Below the pieces are notes generated by a model, which saw only the letters and a list, made by a program, of their open reading frames with translations, was not told the DNA's origin and did not search any database. Positions 22,537 to 35,613 of a stretch of DNA of 64,000 nt are shown here, piece after piece. Position 1 is the first letter of the stretch. Each line of letters opens with the position of its first letter. Origin of the DNA: Cricetomys ansorgei (lineage: Eukaryota > Chordata > Mammalia > Rodentia > Nesomyidae); NCBI GenBank assembly GCA_026225945.1, contig JAMJFZ010001657.1:930001-994000 (forward strand), written 5' to 3'. Both the position numbers and the translations under genes were made by a program.

Positions 22537-22727
22537 ACTTGGGCACACATGGGTATGTGCATGTGAGTGCAGGTGTCTGTAGAGGGCAGAGGCATCAGAT
22601 CCCCTAGAATTGGAGATATAGATGGAGTCACAGACAGTTGTGAGTCTCCTGGTGTGGGTCTGGGAACTGGACTCTAGTCCTGGAAGAGCAGCCAGTGCTC
22701 TTACCTGCTGAACCATCTCTCCAGCCC
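22494..22727 (-). repeat. (TG)21 microsatellite and antisense B3 SINE
   Basis: A perfect TG run covers 22494-22535. It grades into an antisense B3 with 'gagggcagaggcatcagatc', 'cagttgtgagtctcctggtg' and 'gagcagccagtgctcttacc', ending 'ccatctctccagcccc'. Confidence 0.85.
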
Positions 22728-23523
22728 CTTATTTGAAAGTTTACAGTTGCTCTGTCAAGTAGCTGAATATAATGCACCTATTATCTTAGTGTCTGGGAGG
22801 CAGTTCAAGCAAAGATTGTGGCTGGGACCTTTGCTCAGTGACTCTCATGGCTATGATGAAAATTCTTCAAGGCTTGTATAGGCTCCGTTGGGGAAGAGTT
22901 CACTGCCAGACCAGAATTCATTTCCTTGTGACTTTGTAACCGTAGGTCCTAGTTTTTTCCTGGCTGCTGGATGAGGCTACTCCCAGTCTTAGAGCCTTTT
23001 ACCACATAGTTACTTGCTACCTCAAGCACCCTGGAAAGCCTTCAGTTCCATCAGACTTACATAATAAAAACCACAGATTGACAACCCATCATCTTTGCCA
23101 TATTCAATTGGCTAAAATAAAGGCACAGGGCCTGGCTACCCTCAAGGGGAAGGTATGAACACCAGCTGAGGAGTCATTTTTGGAGTGGACTTGGTGGTGA
23201 TCTTCCTACCTGTGCCTAAGTACACAAGAACTTGGTTTAGGGGAAAAAATGGTCAGCAGACATATTTTGTTGACATTTCTTTCCAAAGATCACATGTGAC
23301 TACATTAGCAGAAACTTGGCATTCTGCTGGCATTTTAGAACCAAATGATGCATTGTATAGTGCTGAATGTTGGGAAGGAGTGACTTATTGCATTATCTAC
23401 CTTTCAAACCCTTTTATATGCTCCTGTAGAGTGGCTTAGTTTAGAAAATCGTGGGATAGAACTGATGAGAGAGAAGGAGATATAGGAAAGCAGAAACTGT
23501 TCTAAAGTTTTTCGTATTATTAT

Positions 23524-23524
<1 letters not shown>
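22728..23524. other. Unassigned intergenic sequence
   Basis: No gene recognised. 22740-23090 may be an old L1-like 3' remnant, but I cannot align it with confidence. Confidence 0.4.
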
Positions 23525-23566
<42 letters not shown>

Positions 23567-23785
23567 ATTTGGATATGTTCCTCAGGAGCCATTTATTTTG
23601 TTTTATGAGGCAGGGTCTCTCGTTGGCCTGGGGCTCACTGATTAGATTAGGCTAGCTGGCCAAGGTGTTCCAGGGGTTCACCAGTCTCTCCCTTTCCATG
23701 TCCAGCTTTTTAATGTGGGTTCTGAGGATCAAACACAGGTCTTCATGTTTGTTTGAAAAGTGCTTTAGTGTCTCCCCAGAAGCAA
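23525..23785 (-). repeat. (TG)20 microsatellite and antisense B4-like SINE
   Basis: A TG run covers 23525-23565. It is followed by 'gaggcagggtctctcgttgg', 'ggggctcactgattagatta' and 'caaacacaggtcttcatgtt'. The end is 'gaaaagtgctttagtgtctc'. This is the antisense B4 order with a diverged head. Confidence 0.7.
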
Positions 23786-24007
23786 TTCTGCTAATTTTTA
23801 AGATGACAAATTATTTTGTTTGAGTTAGGAAAATTAACCTGAGTAGGATTTTTACTAAAATCAAATGTGTTTCCCCATTTGTACCAAATAACTAACTGTT
23901 GGTTTATAGGCATACCAGATGGTTAGTGAGTCCAAGGCACTTACTGTCAATCTTTGTTCTAACTTCTACACTTTCATCAAAATGATTTGTTTGAAACACA
24001 AAGTTTA

Positions 24008-24232
24008 GGAGATAGACGAGGGTAGGGTGTCAGTGGTTAAGAGCACTTGCTGCTCTTGAAGAGGACACCAGGTTCAGTTCCTGGTACTCATATGGCTGAT
24101 TACAACTGCCTATAACTCTGACTCGAGGGGATCTGATGGCCTCTTCTGGCCTCCACAGGCACCAGGGAAGTATGTGATACAGATACATACATGCAGGCAA
24201 AAAAGTTATACACATGAATTTAAAAAAAAACA
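24008..24232 (+). repeat. B3 SINE with readable Pol III A and B boxes
   Basis: 'agtggttaagagcacttgct' (A-box region) and 'ccaggttcagttcctgg' (B-box region) are intact. They are followed by 'ctggcctccacaggcacca' and 'tacatgcaggcaaaa' with an A-rich tail. One of the better-preserved SINEs in the window. Confidence 0.85.
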
Positions 24233-24955
24233 AACAGAACCCACAAAGTTTAATTTGTTACTTTTCTGATAAAAGCTTATAGGATCAACTTTAAAGTCCC
24301 ATATGATACCTATAAATCTTTCTGGACTTAGCACATATGCTCACTTACCATCTTCCTCTCCTTCATGTGTCCAATGCTGTAAGCAATATGCACAGTTTCA
24401 CGGCCCATTGCTTTTCCTGTTCCTGTTTTTGCACACATTATGCCCTCTACTTGGTATATGCCTTCTCTGTGTGTGTGTGTCTAGAGACTTTGCTCCTGAG
24501 GACATCTCCTTATTTGATTCACCATGGGAGTTATTTACACAGGCCTAAAACACACTAAGTATTCAATAAATACTGCTGAGTGCATACCTCAGGATCCATT
24601 TATTCAAAGAATAAATAAATAAATAAAGAGGAGCTGGTTCTTACACTTGATCTTGCCCAAAAGGGCAAGAAGCAACTGAGATGGTGGCTTCCTTATGGCT
24701 GTGATAAAACAAAACAAAACACACACACAAAAAAAAAACCATTGCGTGAATTAAGAATGTAAGAATGCACACGAATAAATTAATACACAGAGGAATTAAT
24801 GCATAGAGGAAGAAGGCATCATGCTGGACTGAAATAGTCCAAAGCATTTTTTGCCAGAAGAGGTAGAATTTAAAATGTATATTGAAAGATGAGAAGGAAT
24901 TTGAGCCTTTGCTAGCATGACATTTTTTACAGTAGGCTTTCATTAAAAATCCTTT
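24233..24955. other. Unassigned intergenic sequence
   Basis: Contains a short L2/MIR-like scrap near 24550-24585 ('agtattcaataaatactgct') and an (AAAT)n run at about 24608-24628. No gene recognised. Confidence 0.45.
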
Positions 24956-24959
24956 TTTC

Positions 24960-25280
24960 TTGCATGTGTAGGCAGTGTGTGTATGTATGTGTGTATGCAT
25001 ATATATGGGCACATGTGTGTATATGAGTGTACATGAGTGTGTGTAAGCCCAAGGTTGATGTTGGGCAGTTTCTTCAATTGTTTCCCACTTTATATATGAG
25101 ACAGGGTCGCTCACTTGAACCCAGAGCTCACCAATCCAGGCTAGCCAGCTTTACCAGGGATCTAGTTTCTGCCTGAGTAGTGTGGAATTACAGGGTGGCG
25201 CTACCACCTTCACCCAGTATTTACATAGGTTTCTCTAGTGGCAATCACCTTTTTCCCTGAGCTGTCTCCCTAGCTTCCCT
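24960..25280 (-). repeat. B4 SINE, antisense
   Basis: A TG/ATG-rich lead is followed by 'cccaaggttgatgttgggca', 'agacagggtcgctcacttga', 'gaattacagggtggcgctac' and 'gagctgtctccctagctt'. The 157-codon minus-strand ORF at 24641-25114 is partly made of this repeat and is not a gene. Confidence 0.75.
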
Positions 25281-27021
25281 TCATCAAAGTACTGGTTTGA
25301 ATGAAAATTGTAGGCAAAGAGGAGGAAGAAGATTTTGCAAATGAATAAAAAGCAAGATCAAAAGCTCTAGCCCAGGAAAACAAGGGTTCCTTGCATGGGG
25401 TGTGCTCTGGCTAACAGTGGAAATTCTTACTGTGTAGGACAGAATGAGGGGATAGGTGATCTGCAAGCTAAGCTTGCCATTTGCATTTGGTAAGGCAGCC
25501 CACAGTGATTGATTACATCTTATCTGGTGATAGTAAATGGGCTGCAGGGGAAATAAACAAAATATAAATGGGAGAGATTAGGTAGAAAGGCTCAACTTGG
25601 ATAAAAATAGTTCCTTATGTTGTTATACTTCCTTAATTTAGAAATCTCCCAATAAGCCTACAAGAGAGTTTCTAACCACACGCCATGTAGTGGGGTGTGG
25701 GGTGGGATGATATTTTTAACATTCAGAAACTCAACCTTAATTAATCTAAGTCCTATAAACTGCAAATTATATTCATATATATATGTATATATAAGTATAT
25801 ATATTCATATATATATGAATATAAAACTATGTTGTACATATTATAAATATATTTCATATATAGTTCATATATATATCATATATTTCATATCTATATATTT
25901 CATATCTATATCTATATATATTGTCATTGGAATCCAAATCTGTCTTTTTTGTTACTGTCCACTGTGGCTAATAGCTTGACTGGACTAAGGGATGCCAAGA
26001 GAGCTGAAGAAACACTATTTCTGGTTGTTTGGTGAAGGTGTTTTTTGGAAGAAATTAACAATTGAATTGGTGGATTACACGAAATCTGTCCTCACCAAGG
26101 CAAAATCCCTCCCTTATCTAGGGCAGGAGGGCTTCAGAGTGATAAAGGAGAAAATTTAGAGGTGGGAGTGATGGGATTGCTGGCTTTGAAGATGAAAAAG
26201 GGAAATGACAGAGGCATGTTGACAGCATCAAGAATCCAGAAAGGCATGGAAACACATCCTCTCTCACAGTCCACAGGAGGAACACAGCCCTGCTGACACC
26301 AAGGTTTAGCTCAATGAGATGCCCTTTGGAGTTTGATCTCTGGAAGGGTAAGACAAAATGTCTCTGTTGCTTTAAGCAATTTAGTTTATGGCAGTTTGTG
26401 TAGCAGATTCAGGGGACAACATAGGAAAGTAAATATACAAGGAAAATAAAACTGAGAGCTGAAGTAACTTGTCCAGAGAGGTATAGTTGGGCTGAAATAG
26501 AAAATTAAAGGACAGAGATTTGCTGTAAAAATGGCAAATTCCTCTCTCCAGTCCCATATGCTCAATCTGAAGACATGTACAGCACACTGATTCTCAGAAA
26601 TGCCTTTCGGACTTAAGTTGTTAGTGCTTGCCTCCCATTTTCCTTTAGTTGAGAATGATTTGTTGATTTCACAGAAGTTGTGTATATGTGATGAAGTAGT
26701 AACACTCTTTGGGAAGTGAACTCATGAAACTCGTTCTTGCTTAGATAATACAGCAGATAAGCTTTAGAACAGTTTTCATCAATGCACCAGTGTCAAAGTT
26801 AGGAGTTCGTAGAGACAATGCCTTTTCAGAATTCTCAATGCTGTTACTATCAGTAATGACCTCTTAGGGCTGCCCCCGCATCCTGGCCGTCTGTGACACA
26901 GCAGGCACGTACACATTGTCTGTCGTCTCCCAATATCTTCCCATTACAGTTCCCATTCATACAATTTTGTCACACCTATAATACCGGTCTAAGGGTTATT
27001 GTTTTAATTATTTCTTGGTTT
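25281..27021. other. Unassigned intergenic sequence with an AT microsatellite
   Basis: 25772-25922 is a long tract of AT/TATAT repeats interrupted by 'attcatat' and 'tttcatat'. It includes the perfect palindrome attcatatatatatgaat at about 25810-25827. Flanking DNA is AT-rich and unassigned. ORFs across the tract are compositional. Confidence 0.6.
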
Positions 27022-27180
27022 AAAATATTTTATATGCATGAGTGTTTCGTCTGCATGTATATCTGTGTACCTCATCATGCCCTTAGAGGCTAACAGATCC
27101 TCTGGAACTAGAGTTAGAGGCAATTGTGAGCTACCCAGGTTGTCTGAAAGAGCATCTAGTGCTCTTAACTGCTGAGCCCT
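27022..27180 (-). repeat. B2/B3 SINE fragment, antisense
   Basis: 'ttttatatgcatgagtgttt', 'gaactagagttagaggcaat' and 'gcatctagtgctcttaactg' then 'ctgagccc' fit an antisense B3/B2 with a small internal deletion. Confidence 0.7.
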
Positions 27181-27351
27181 ATTTGTACTTTCTGACATGT
27201 GTATATTTATCTATAGGCTAAACTTCCATAAGAAGAGTTATTGTCTCAGAAGGTAATTGCAGCTTTAATTTTAGCAGGTAGGGTATAATTCTCCTCTGTA
27301 AAGATTGTACCATTTTATACCACCACCAATAATACCAATAATACTTCAGTA

Positions 27352-27353
<2 letters not shown>

Positions 27354-27387
<34 letters not shown>

Positions 27388-27566
27388 ATGTCTGTGTGAC
27401 TGTATGTCACATGAATGCAGGTGCCCACAGAAGCCAGAATAGGGCACCAGACCTCCTGGAACAGGAATTATAGGTAGTTTTGCACTACTTGGAATGGGTG
27501 CTGGGAACCAAACAGATCTTCTGTAAAGCAAGTGCTCTTAACCATGGAGTCATCTCTCCAGCCTAA
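27354..27566 (-). repeat. (TG)16 microsatellite and antisense B3 SINE
   Basis: TG run at 27354-27386, then 'gaatgcaggtgcccacagaa', 'agggcaccagacctcctgga' and 'ggaatgggtgctgggaacca'. Ends with 'gtcatctctccagcc'. Confidence 0.85.
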
Positions 27567-29214
27567 CACTTCAACTCTTAACATCAAATATCAAAATAAT
27601 AGGTTCTATGACTTTACTCTGAAGTTCTAAAAGAAGTTCTGTTTCTATAGAAGTCAGTAGACTAGTAGATTAGAAGGCACAGAAACAATACGGCTCAAAC
27701 ACGAAGAATGTATGCAGAAGCCCCTCCAAGATGTTTTGCTGAGGCCTATCCTCATACTAGAATTCAAGTGTTCAGTCTCCTAGATGTGTGTGTCAGCACT
27801 GCAATGTAACAGAGTTCCGCCTATAACTAATACAGTGAGTGATGTGACGTCCTTTAGGGGTGGCACTAGATGGTTGGATCAGGACAGTAGTGGAGTGGAT
27901 GGCACAGGGTATGACTCAGAAGAAGTCATTTAGCAGAACCGACCATTACAATGGAGAAAGAACTCTTGAGCCTTTTGGTCCCCTGAAACGTTTAAAGGGA
28001 ACAGTATTGGGAGAGTGTCTAATACATAATAGATTTCCACACCAACTTTCTTATTTGCCTTTCTGAAAATAACAAAGAATTAAGAAGGAAAACCCTAAGA
28101 GCTTTCAAACAGTATTATATACAAAACATAAGTCAAAGCATTAACTGACTGAATTATAGAAAGCAAAAGTTGTAAAAAAAAAAAAAAAGATTAGGATAAA
28201 GCCACATTAGCGCCTGTAATAAAGGTGTGTAATAGGCTTGAGTAGCCTCTTAGAATAAGGCCATCTCACTTCCAAGCTGTCAAGAAAAGGTTAAGTAGGA
28301 CAGAAAAAATTAACTAGGTAAAATGGGTGGTAAAGCACGTGCTTAACATGTATGAGGGCTTGAGCTAAATTCCCAGCACCAAAATAGCAAATTAATAGTC
28401 CTCAAATTAAAAGGTTAACCATCTCCCTATACATAAAAGGCAGGCCAGTGAGTAATGTTTTACTTATCCTTCTCTTTACAATTTGAATAAAGGGTTGAGA
28501 TGTCTCTGTAATATGCCAATTATTCTATGAAGATTTACAAAATAAGATATAAAATATAATTTTTAGCACGATTTTAGATCTCAGTTACCCAGAAAACTAG
28601 CCATCAACTCCCTCATCTATTCAGTGCCTATGTGTTAAATACTAAGCAGTACTAAACATAAACAGAACGTTTAACTGGCCTAAACTTCTAGGTTTAAAAA
28701 GCACCATTCATAGAATAGTCCAAATTCATATTAATTTTTCAGTAAGTCTCTGTGATAGGTTTATTATCGTTGTAACCGACTTTAATTTTAGAACCGTCTG
28801 GATTGGAGAATGCATTCCCCTTTCAAAAAAGACAAAGATAAAATTGTTGAGCCAGCAATTACAAAGTTGGAATCACTTGAAAAGACTGAATTTTATATAT
28901 GTACTTGAAGTTTCAATTATTTGACACTTTTGACTCATGGTCTCTTTTGTCAGCCTTAGTGAGTGTAATTTACTTAGCTAATTTTACTAGTAGATTCTGT
29001 TCTTTCAGGGCAGAGAGAAATAAAGATCATAAATATACACTGTTACTGCCTGCTTTTGTATCTCATTTCATAGCCCCACAGTTTAAATAAAGAAAATATA
29101 TTTAAAGTACAAATTAATTGCATGTATTTCCTGGAAGTATTTCAAAATGTTTTCTTTTATTAGAGTCACAAAATCTACTTGATAGAGTTTAAGCAGATGT
29201 ATGTTGGTATGATG
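27567..29214. other. Mostly unique AT-rich sequence upstream of the promoter
   Basis: Apart from a sense ID-like remnant at about 28318-28390 ('gtggtaaagcacgtgcttaa', 'aaattcccagcacca') and an A16 run near 28174, I see no repeats. This is the beginning of a roughly 3-kb repeat-poor stretch next to the Xkr6 promoter, where distal regulatory elements would be plausible. Confidence 0.45.
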
Positions 29215-29475
29215 CCAACATAACAGTAACAACAGCAGCAACAATAACATAGGCAGTTACCATTTATTTAGTGCCTGCTACCTATGTGGCATTGTGTTGA
29301 GAGCTTTGAATAGACTATTACTGAGCACATTTGCAAAGAAGGCACTGTTATTATTCCAATGATATAAAGATGAAAGCTGAGATTTAAAGAGATTATCTTG
29401 TTTACGTTATTCACATTACCAATTTTATGGAACTAGAATTCGAGTCTGAGCAATTGTATTCAACACATGCATTTA
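29215..29475 (-). repeat. MIR SINE, antisense
   Basis: Clear antisense MIR order: 'ccatttatttagtgcctgct', 'gtggcattgtgttgagagct' and 'aggcactgttattattccaa' then 'ctagaattcgagtctgagca'. Nearly full length. Confidence 0.8.
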
Positions 29476-30689
29476 AGGTGTTATTATTTAAAGTCCAGTA
29501 AAGAAACAGTCTCTCATCTATATGCAGAAATAATCTTTGCCTGTTAGCTGGTTTATTACCATAGCAAATAAACGGATCAAACTATAGTAAGGAGTAAAAG
29601 ATGCAGTTACGTGATTTCTTTCAAAAAGTAGATTTTAGAATCGCTTTCTCTAATGTGTAGGTAAAATCCTCTTCAAGTACTTTTCCAGTCTTTATAGGTT
29701 CCATCTTGGCATAAATACTTATGAAAACTTGTGTTCAACAATGGAGTATTCTCAACTTTCTCAGTCACTCTCAGAACTTAAGTAGCTCCTACAGTGTTAA
29801 ATGCCATCTACCTCAAACTAACTACTAAAGTTGTCAGAGTATCTTTTTTTCCTACAGAATCTCAATGCTATAAACATTACCTATTTGTTTTCTCAGCATA
29901 GTTATTGCCAGTATTAGATTTTACTGAGAAACATTGGGATTAAAAATCTACAGAGGTGGATGAGAAAAATCCCAGTATTTTCTTTCCACCCTTTCTCTTC
30001 AAAATGCCCATCTCATCCTACCAGTAACAACCAAATAGTTTGCTGTGTCTTTCACTGAAAGAGCATTGTAATTCAAATCCATTCAGTGCTGCCTCACTTG
30101 TGCAATTTGTTAGCTAAGCTCAAATAGTGTACTCTGCACCTATTTTAATGATATAGCACATTAATAACATTTTTACTCATTTAAAGCCATGTTTACTAAC
30201 AAAGTCTTAGCGCCACCCAAAAAACTCTCCAAGACAAGTTTCACACATTTAAATTGTCTGAACAAGTAATTGATACATACAGCTTAAGCTGTTTTTCAAA
30301 TGAAGGTCTTTATAGAGTTTTAGAATCACACTTAAAAAAAGTTGGTAGAAATATGTTTGTGCCGAAAATACTCAAGGTCACAAGAAGCCCATTCAGTCCT
30401 TGCTAGAACATGAAAAGGGCATCCAGACTGATTTCTAGCTAGTTTTTTTTTTTTTTCCCAGAATTTTCTTGAGGGAATGTTGGAAACTTTATTACAAACG
30501 ATGGGAAAGTTATCAAGTGGCAGGAAAATCGGGGGTCATAAGAGATGAGAGGTGCCTAAATAGAAGTGAGAATTAGTAAGTCTGAGAAATCTATACTGAC
30601 TTATCTAATTTTTTTAGAGCCCCTCAATATAAGAAAACAACACGGATGTAAGAGAGAAAAAAAACAGCATAACAGCCAAAGAGGTGAGA
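29476..30689. other. Repeat-poor AT-rich upstream flank of Xkr6
   Basis: No SINE or LINE recognised. T14 and A8 runs lie near 30445 and 30655. Composition changes sharply from AT-rich to GC-rich at about 30690-30770, which marks the edge of the CpG island. Confidence 0.5.
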
Positions 30690-31072
30690 CACAGCCATTT
30701 TGATTGGAGGGGGGGAACGTCTAACTACACAATGAGGTCATCCTATCTCCCGGAAGTGACAAGTAATCACCTGCTTTGCACTAGCTCCGCCCCTTCCCTC
30801 AGAGGTCCCGCCCCTCCGCCAGCAGCCGGGAGGGTGTTAGGGGGCGTTTCTCCCAGAGCAAAGCTGAGAGCTGCGACGCAGAGGAAGGGGACCCCAAAAC
30901 GTCTGGCACTGCCTTCTCCAGGGAACACTTTGGACCGCCTCACTCAGCCCAGCAGGATTCTGAAACGCCGAGGGGTCAACCTGATGGGTTTCGGGGTCAA
31001 CGGAAGAGGGGAAGGGGAGCCCTGGCGGGGAGAACCCCCCGGTCCGCCGCCCAGCAGCTGAGGCACAGGAGG

Positions 31073-31083
31073 GCGGCCATCTT
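31073..31083 (-). promoter_or_regulatory. YY1-type motif, upstream copy
   Basis: gcggccatctt, reverse complement aagatggccgc, matches the YY1 core AAnATGGC. Lies 247 bp from the matching motif at the start codon and in the opposite orientation. Confidence 0.5.
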
Positions 31084-31097
31084 GGCCGGCAGGGTAG

Positions 31098-32086
<989 letters not shown>

Positions 32087-32905
32087 GCACTGCGGGGATG
32101 GGGGACGAGGGGGGTTGCGGCCGCCCGTGGGGCCCTTGGACCGGCCGGGCTGGGCTGAGCCGGGCGGCTGTGCGCTGTCCTGGCGTCTCGCGACGGTCAG
32201 TAGGATGCCTGGCCACGCCTTTTGGCCCCGGGGAGGCCCTTGGTCCTGTTGTTTGCCCATCTCCTTCCCTGGGTCGTACTTGGAGGAGACCCTGCTTCTG
32301 CCCTTCTCCTCTCCTTTGCAGACCTCCATCCTGGTTGACCCCTGCCCTCCCTTTCCCAGTGTCCCAAGGTAACCGGCGCTCTCTCTGCACCCCAGCTTGT
32401 ATCCTAGAGGGGACCTGGCTTCCTCCAGCCGGTTGCACTCGGCCTTGCACCCCCTCTTCCCTGAGAGACACCCCCCCCAACCTCCCGTTTTCTCTCTGCA
32501 GTGGCCAGTGTGGGGCCCTGTGGAAAAACCCTAGCTGCCTCTCCTTAAAGCACTCCTTCCTTCACGCCCCTCCTCCTCCTGCAGCCCCAGCCCCTGCGAA
32601 CCGCTCCACACGGCTGCCCTCCTTGAAGGAAAAATGACTTTTTTTCTTTCTGGAATAGATGTGCCCTTTACGCAGTGACAGGAAAAAAAATGAGATGGTA
32701 TCTAATGGCAGCTAGCGTTTGATGTTAACTCTCACCTCTGGAAAATCACTGAGCCACTTGGGCACCTATTCTGTTTTTAATGGCCAGGCCTGTGTGTGAT
32801 TTCTGTTTACATCTAAGACTCAAGCTTAGCCTCAAGGCCTCTTCCCCCCCCCCCCTTCTGTAAAGTCCTAGTGTGTCTGGTGGATCTCTGTAAACCACTT
32901 GCCAA
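32087..32905 (+). other. GC-rich start of Xkr6 intron 1
   Basis: CpG density stays high to about 32215 (the island's downstream edge) and then falls. No gene or repeat is recognised apart from a C11 run near 32846-32856. The 219-codon plus-strand and 163-codon minus-strand ORFs here are open because of GC richness, lie in the intron and have no family features. Confidence 0.6.
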
Positions 32906-32911
32906 GGGACC

Positions 32912-33850
32912 TTAACTGTCTACCTCCCTGTCTAACCACAGAGAGTACCTCACTGACTGGCTACCCTACCGACTGCCTCGTGAACTGTCTACCTCACTGT
33001 CCACCTCGCGGACTGCTTCACTGTTTACATCACTGCCTCACAGACTACCTTAACTCTTTACCTCACTGACTACCTTCAGTGTCTGCCTCCCTCCCTCCCT
33101 GTCTGCCCTCATTGACTCCCACTGCCTGCCTGCCTCACCGATGGCTCACTGTTTACACCCCTGCCTCATTCTTCATGGTCTGCTTCACTGATTATCTCAC
33201 GCGTCCCCTCATTGACCACCTCATCGACAGGCTACCTCTGTCTGCATGGCTGTCTACCCTCATTGTTTGCTCCACTGCCTGGGTTCATCACTAGCTACCT
33301 CTCTGGCTACCTTCTCCACTGTCTGCCTCACTAGCTCACCAGCTTGACTTCTCTGACTGCTTCACTGACTGATTGCCTCCCTGGTTACATGTTAACTCAC
33401 TACCTTCTCTGTTTACCTGACCGTCTTCACCGTCGGCCTCATTGTTTACCCCACTGCTTTCCTGGCTGTCTCACTGTCTGCTCACCTTGTCAGTGTCTAC
33501 TTCCTTGTCTCTCTGCTTATTGAATGCCTCACTAGAACTGCCTTAGTAAACTGATTACCTTCACTGCCTACTATCTCACTATCCACCTTACCGACTGCCT
33601 CCCTGCCTCAGTCTACCACCTTGTCTACCTCACTGATTGCCATTGCTGTTCTCATTGACTGTCTCACTGTTACTTTCACTGTTTACCTCACTGCCTCCTC
33701 CCTCACTGTCTACTTGATTATCTCACTGTCAACTGACTCTCCTGTCTACCTCACTGTTTACTTCACCGGCTGCCTGACTGATGACTTTCAGTTTACCTCA
33801 TGGTCTACCTTACTGACCGACTACCTTCACTGTTACCTCCCTGGCTACAC
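32912..33850. repeat. Degenerate minisatellite, CTCACTG/CTACCT unit
   Basis: About 0.94 kb of a strongly degenerate repeat whose core is 'ctcactg' + 'nctacct'. The spacing is about 12 to 18 bp and there are some 60 or more units. Frequent variants are 'tgcctc', 'gactgcc' and 'gtttacc'. The units are too diverged to be a recent expansion. Periodic ORFs over it are artefacts. Confidence 0.8.
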
Positions 33851-35613
33851 CAGGAAACCACTGGAACCTTAGTCACTTCTGTGCCCTCCGACTTAAACGT
33901 GCTTCAGTGTGTTCTGGAACCAACGACTTTGTCAGTGACAACATTCGGAAGGGGAGCAGTTCTTTTAGTAAAGCCTACACAGGGATATATCCTTCAGGTA
34001 CATTTCCTCTGAGTAGATGCTTAGACTATCTCTATGCCAGGGAGATGTTAGGCTTCGGTGTCTCAGCTAATAAAGCTGTACTTGGATTAGAGGTAAGAAA
34101 GTTTGTGTTTTCTTTAGATTGCTATTCTGAATCATCAGAACATCTCAGAAAACATTAGGTTGAAATAAAACATTGTCCTGCAGAGTTGACATGCAGATTC
34201 AGGGAAAAGTGAGAGTGGGTCTTGATTTTCCTGGTCTTCCCATGGTCGACTAGTGTTTAGACACAATAAAAATTTTAGTTATGAGCATAGCTGGAGTCAA
34301 ATAACATTTTCAAAGTAAGTCTTAAATTTGAAATCTAAAATTTTAACCCCTTCCCTAAATCATTCCATGCTGAATCCAAGTGTGGTTGGTATTGGAGTTG
34401 TGATTTTTCAGTCTGTTGGAGGCTGGTATGAGCAGTGAGGGGAGATAGTCAAAAAGCATGGGTATGAGAGAGCTCTTGAACTTTTAATGCGGATCTGAAA
34501 GCATGTAGTTAATAACTAGGCTTCTTTTTGAACAAGTTGAAATTATTATCTCGTTTGCTGAGTGCGAATGTGGGCAATAAGGATGTTGGTGTCGCATTAA
34601 ATTTTCTGAGAGAATTAATTCTAATGTGACCCATTCCATTAATTGGAAGTTAACTTTTGGGATCAGTGAAGTTGGAGTTCAGGGCCAGTCTTTTTTTTTT
34701 TTTTTTGGTCAGGATAGTTCCGCCTCCCCCAAAGCCTCATTTAACCAAACTTAATTGTGTTTGTGCAAAGTTGAAGTCTAGGTTTTGGGACAATTTGAAA
34801 AGTGTAGATTTAGCATTTAGAATTTAAATGGGGTGCTGTATTTATCCACCCCGTCTTCATTTACCTTTCAAAGTCTTCACTGGAAAGAAATTATAAAAGA
34901 TGCCTGTGTTTTTAGAATGTCTTAACTTTCAGGTTGGAATTTATCTTTACATAACTCACAGAGTTACAATATTAAAAGACAGGCTAGTTCAGTGAAGCTG
35001 GTTCGTCTCTATTCCCGAGTTTCGAAAGCAGTATTTCCTGAGGACGGATTCTCATTTTGTATTTTTGGACTGACTTTGCCTGAAATGTTCCCAGAGTAAG
35101 GTCTGCTTGTTAACACCTGCTAGGCATGTTGCTTGCATTGAAATCATTCAAATGGAAGAGCTGATGGGAAAGGTTTTCACTCTTCTTTCTGCCTCTTGGC
35201 AAACGGTTGCTTGTCAACATGTATAAGCGCACGTCGACTGCAGATCTTTGGGGTTCTAGTTGTTTCCTTTATCACATTTGTGACTCAAACTGTGCTATTT
35301 CATGTGGTCACATGGCGTCTAGGTTAAGATTAGGAAATCCATCATTTGCTTTGGGACAAATTTCTAAGAAAAGGTGTCAGTGAAGTTGTACATTAAACTG
35401 TGAATACTTGCTTCTCTCCCTTCTTTTTCTTGCCTGTTTTAAAATTAAAATTTCAGGAATCTGCTTGGAGAGAGTATGGTACCTACCTAAGAATATGTAG
35501 TTTCCCCCTGATGTAGAGGAAAGCTCTCTCTGTGTTGTCTTTCCTGTTAAGGTGGCACACATGACATCTGTGTCATGCTGAGCCCAACTTGGAGCAAGGA
35601 AGAGTAGCTATAT
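33851..35613 (+). other. Repeat-poor intron 1 sequence
   Basis: I see no SINE or LINE. A T16 run lies near 34691-34706. AT-rich unique DNA, a plausible place for intronic regulatory sequence, but no specific site can be defended. Confidence 0.45.

Noticed and set aside
24008..24100. A tRNA gene
   Set aside because: The Pol III boxes belong to the tRNA-derived head of a B3 SINE; no cloverleaf with a proper anticodon arm can be drawn.
24641..25114. A 157-codon minus-strand ORF with His/Thr repeats
   Set aside because: A large part is the antisense B4 and its TG-rich lead, and the rest has no domain.
32912..33850. CRISPR-like regular repeats
   Set aside because: Units are degenerate, spacers are absent, and the genome is mammalian; it is a minisatellite.
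33079..33872. Hydrophobic-looking ORFs with LT/VY repeats
   Set aside because: They are translations of the CTCACTG/CTACCT minisatellite.
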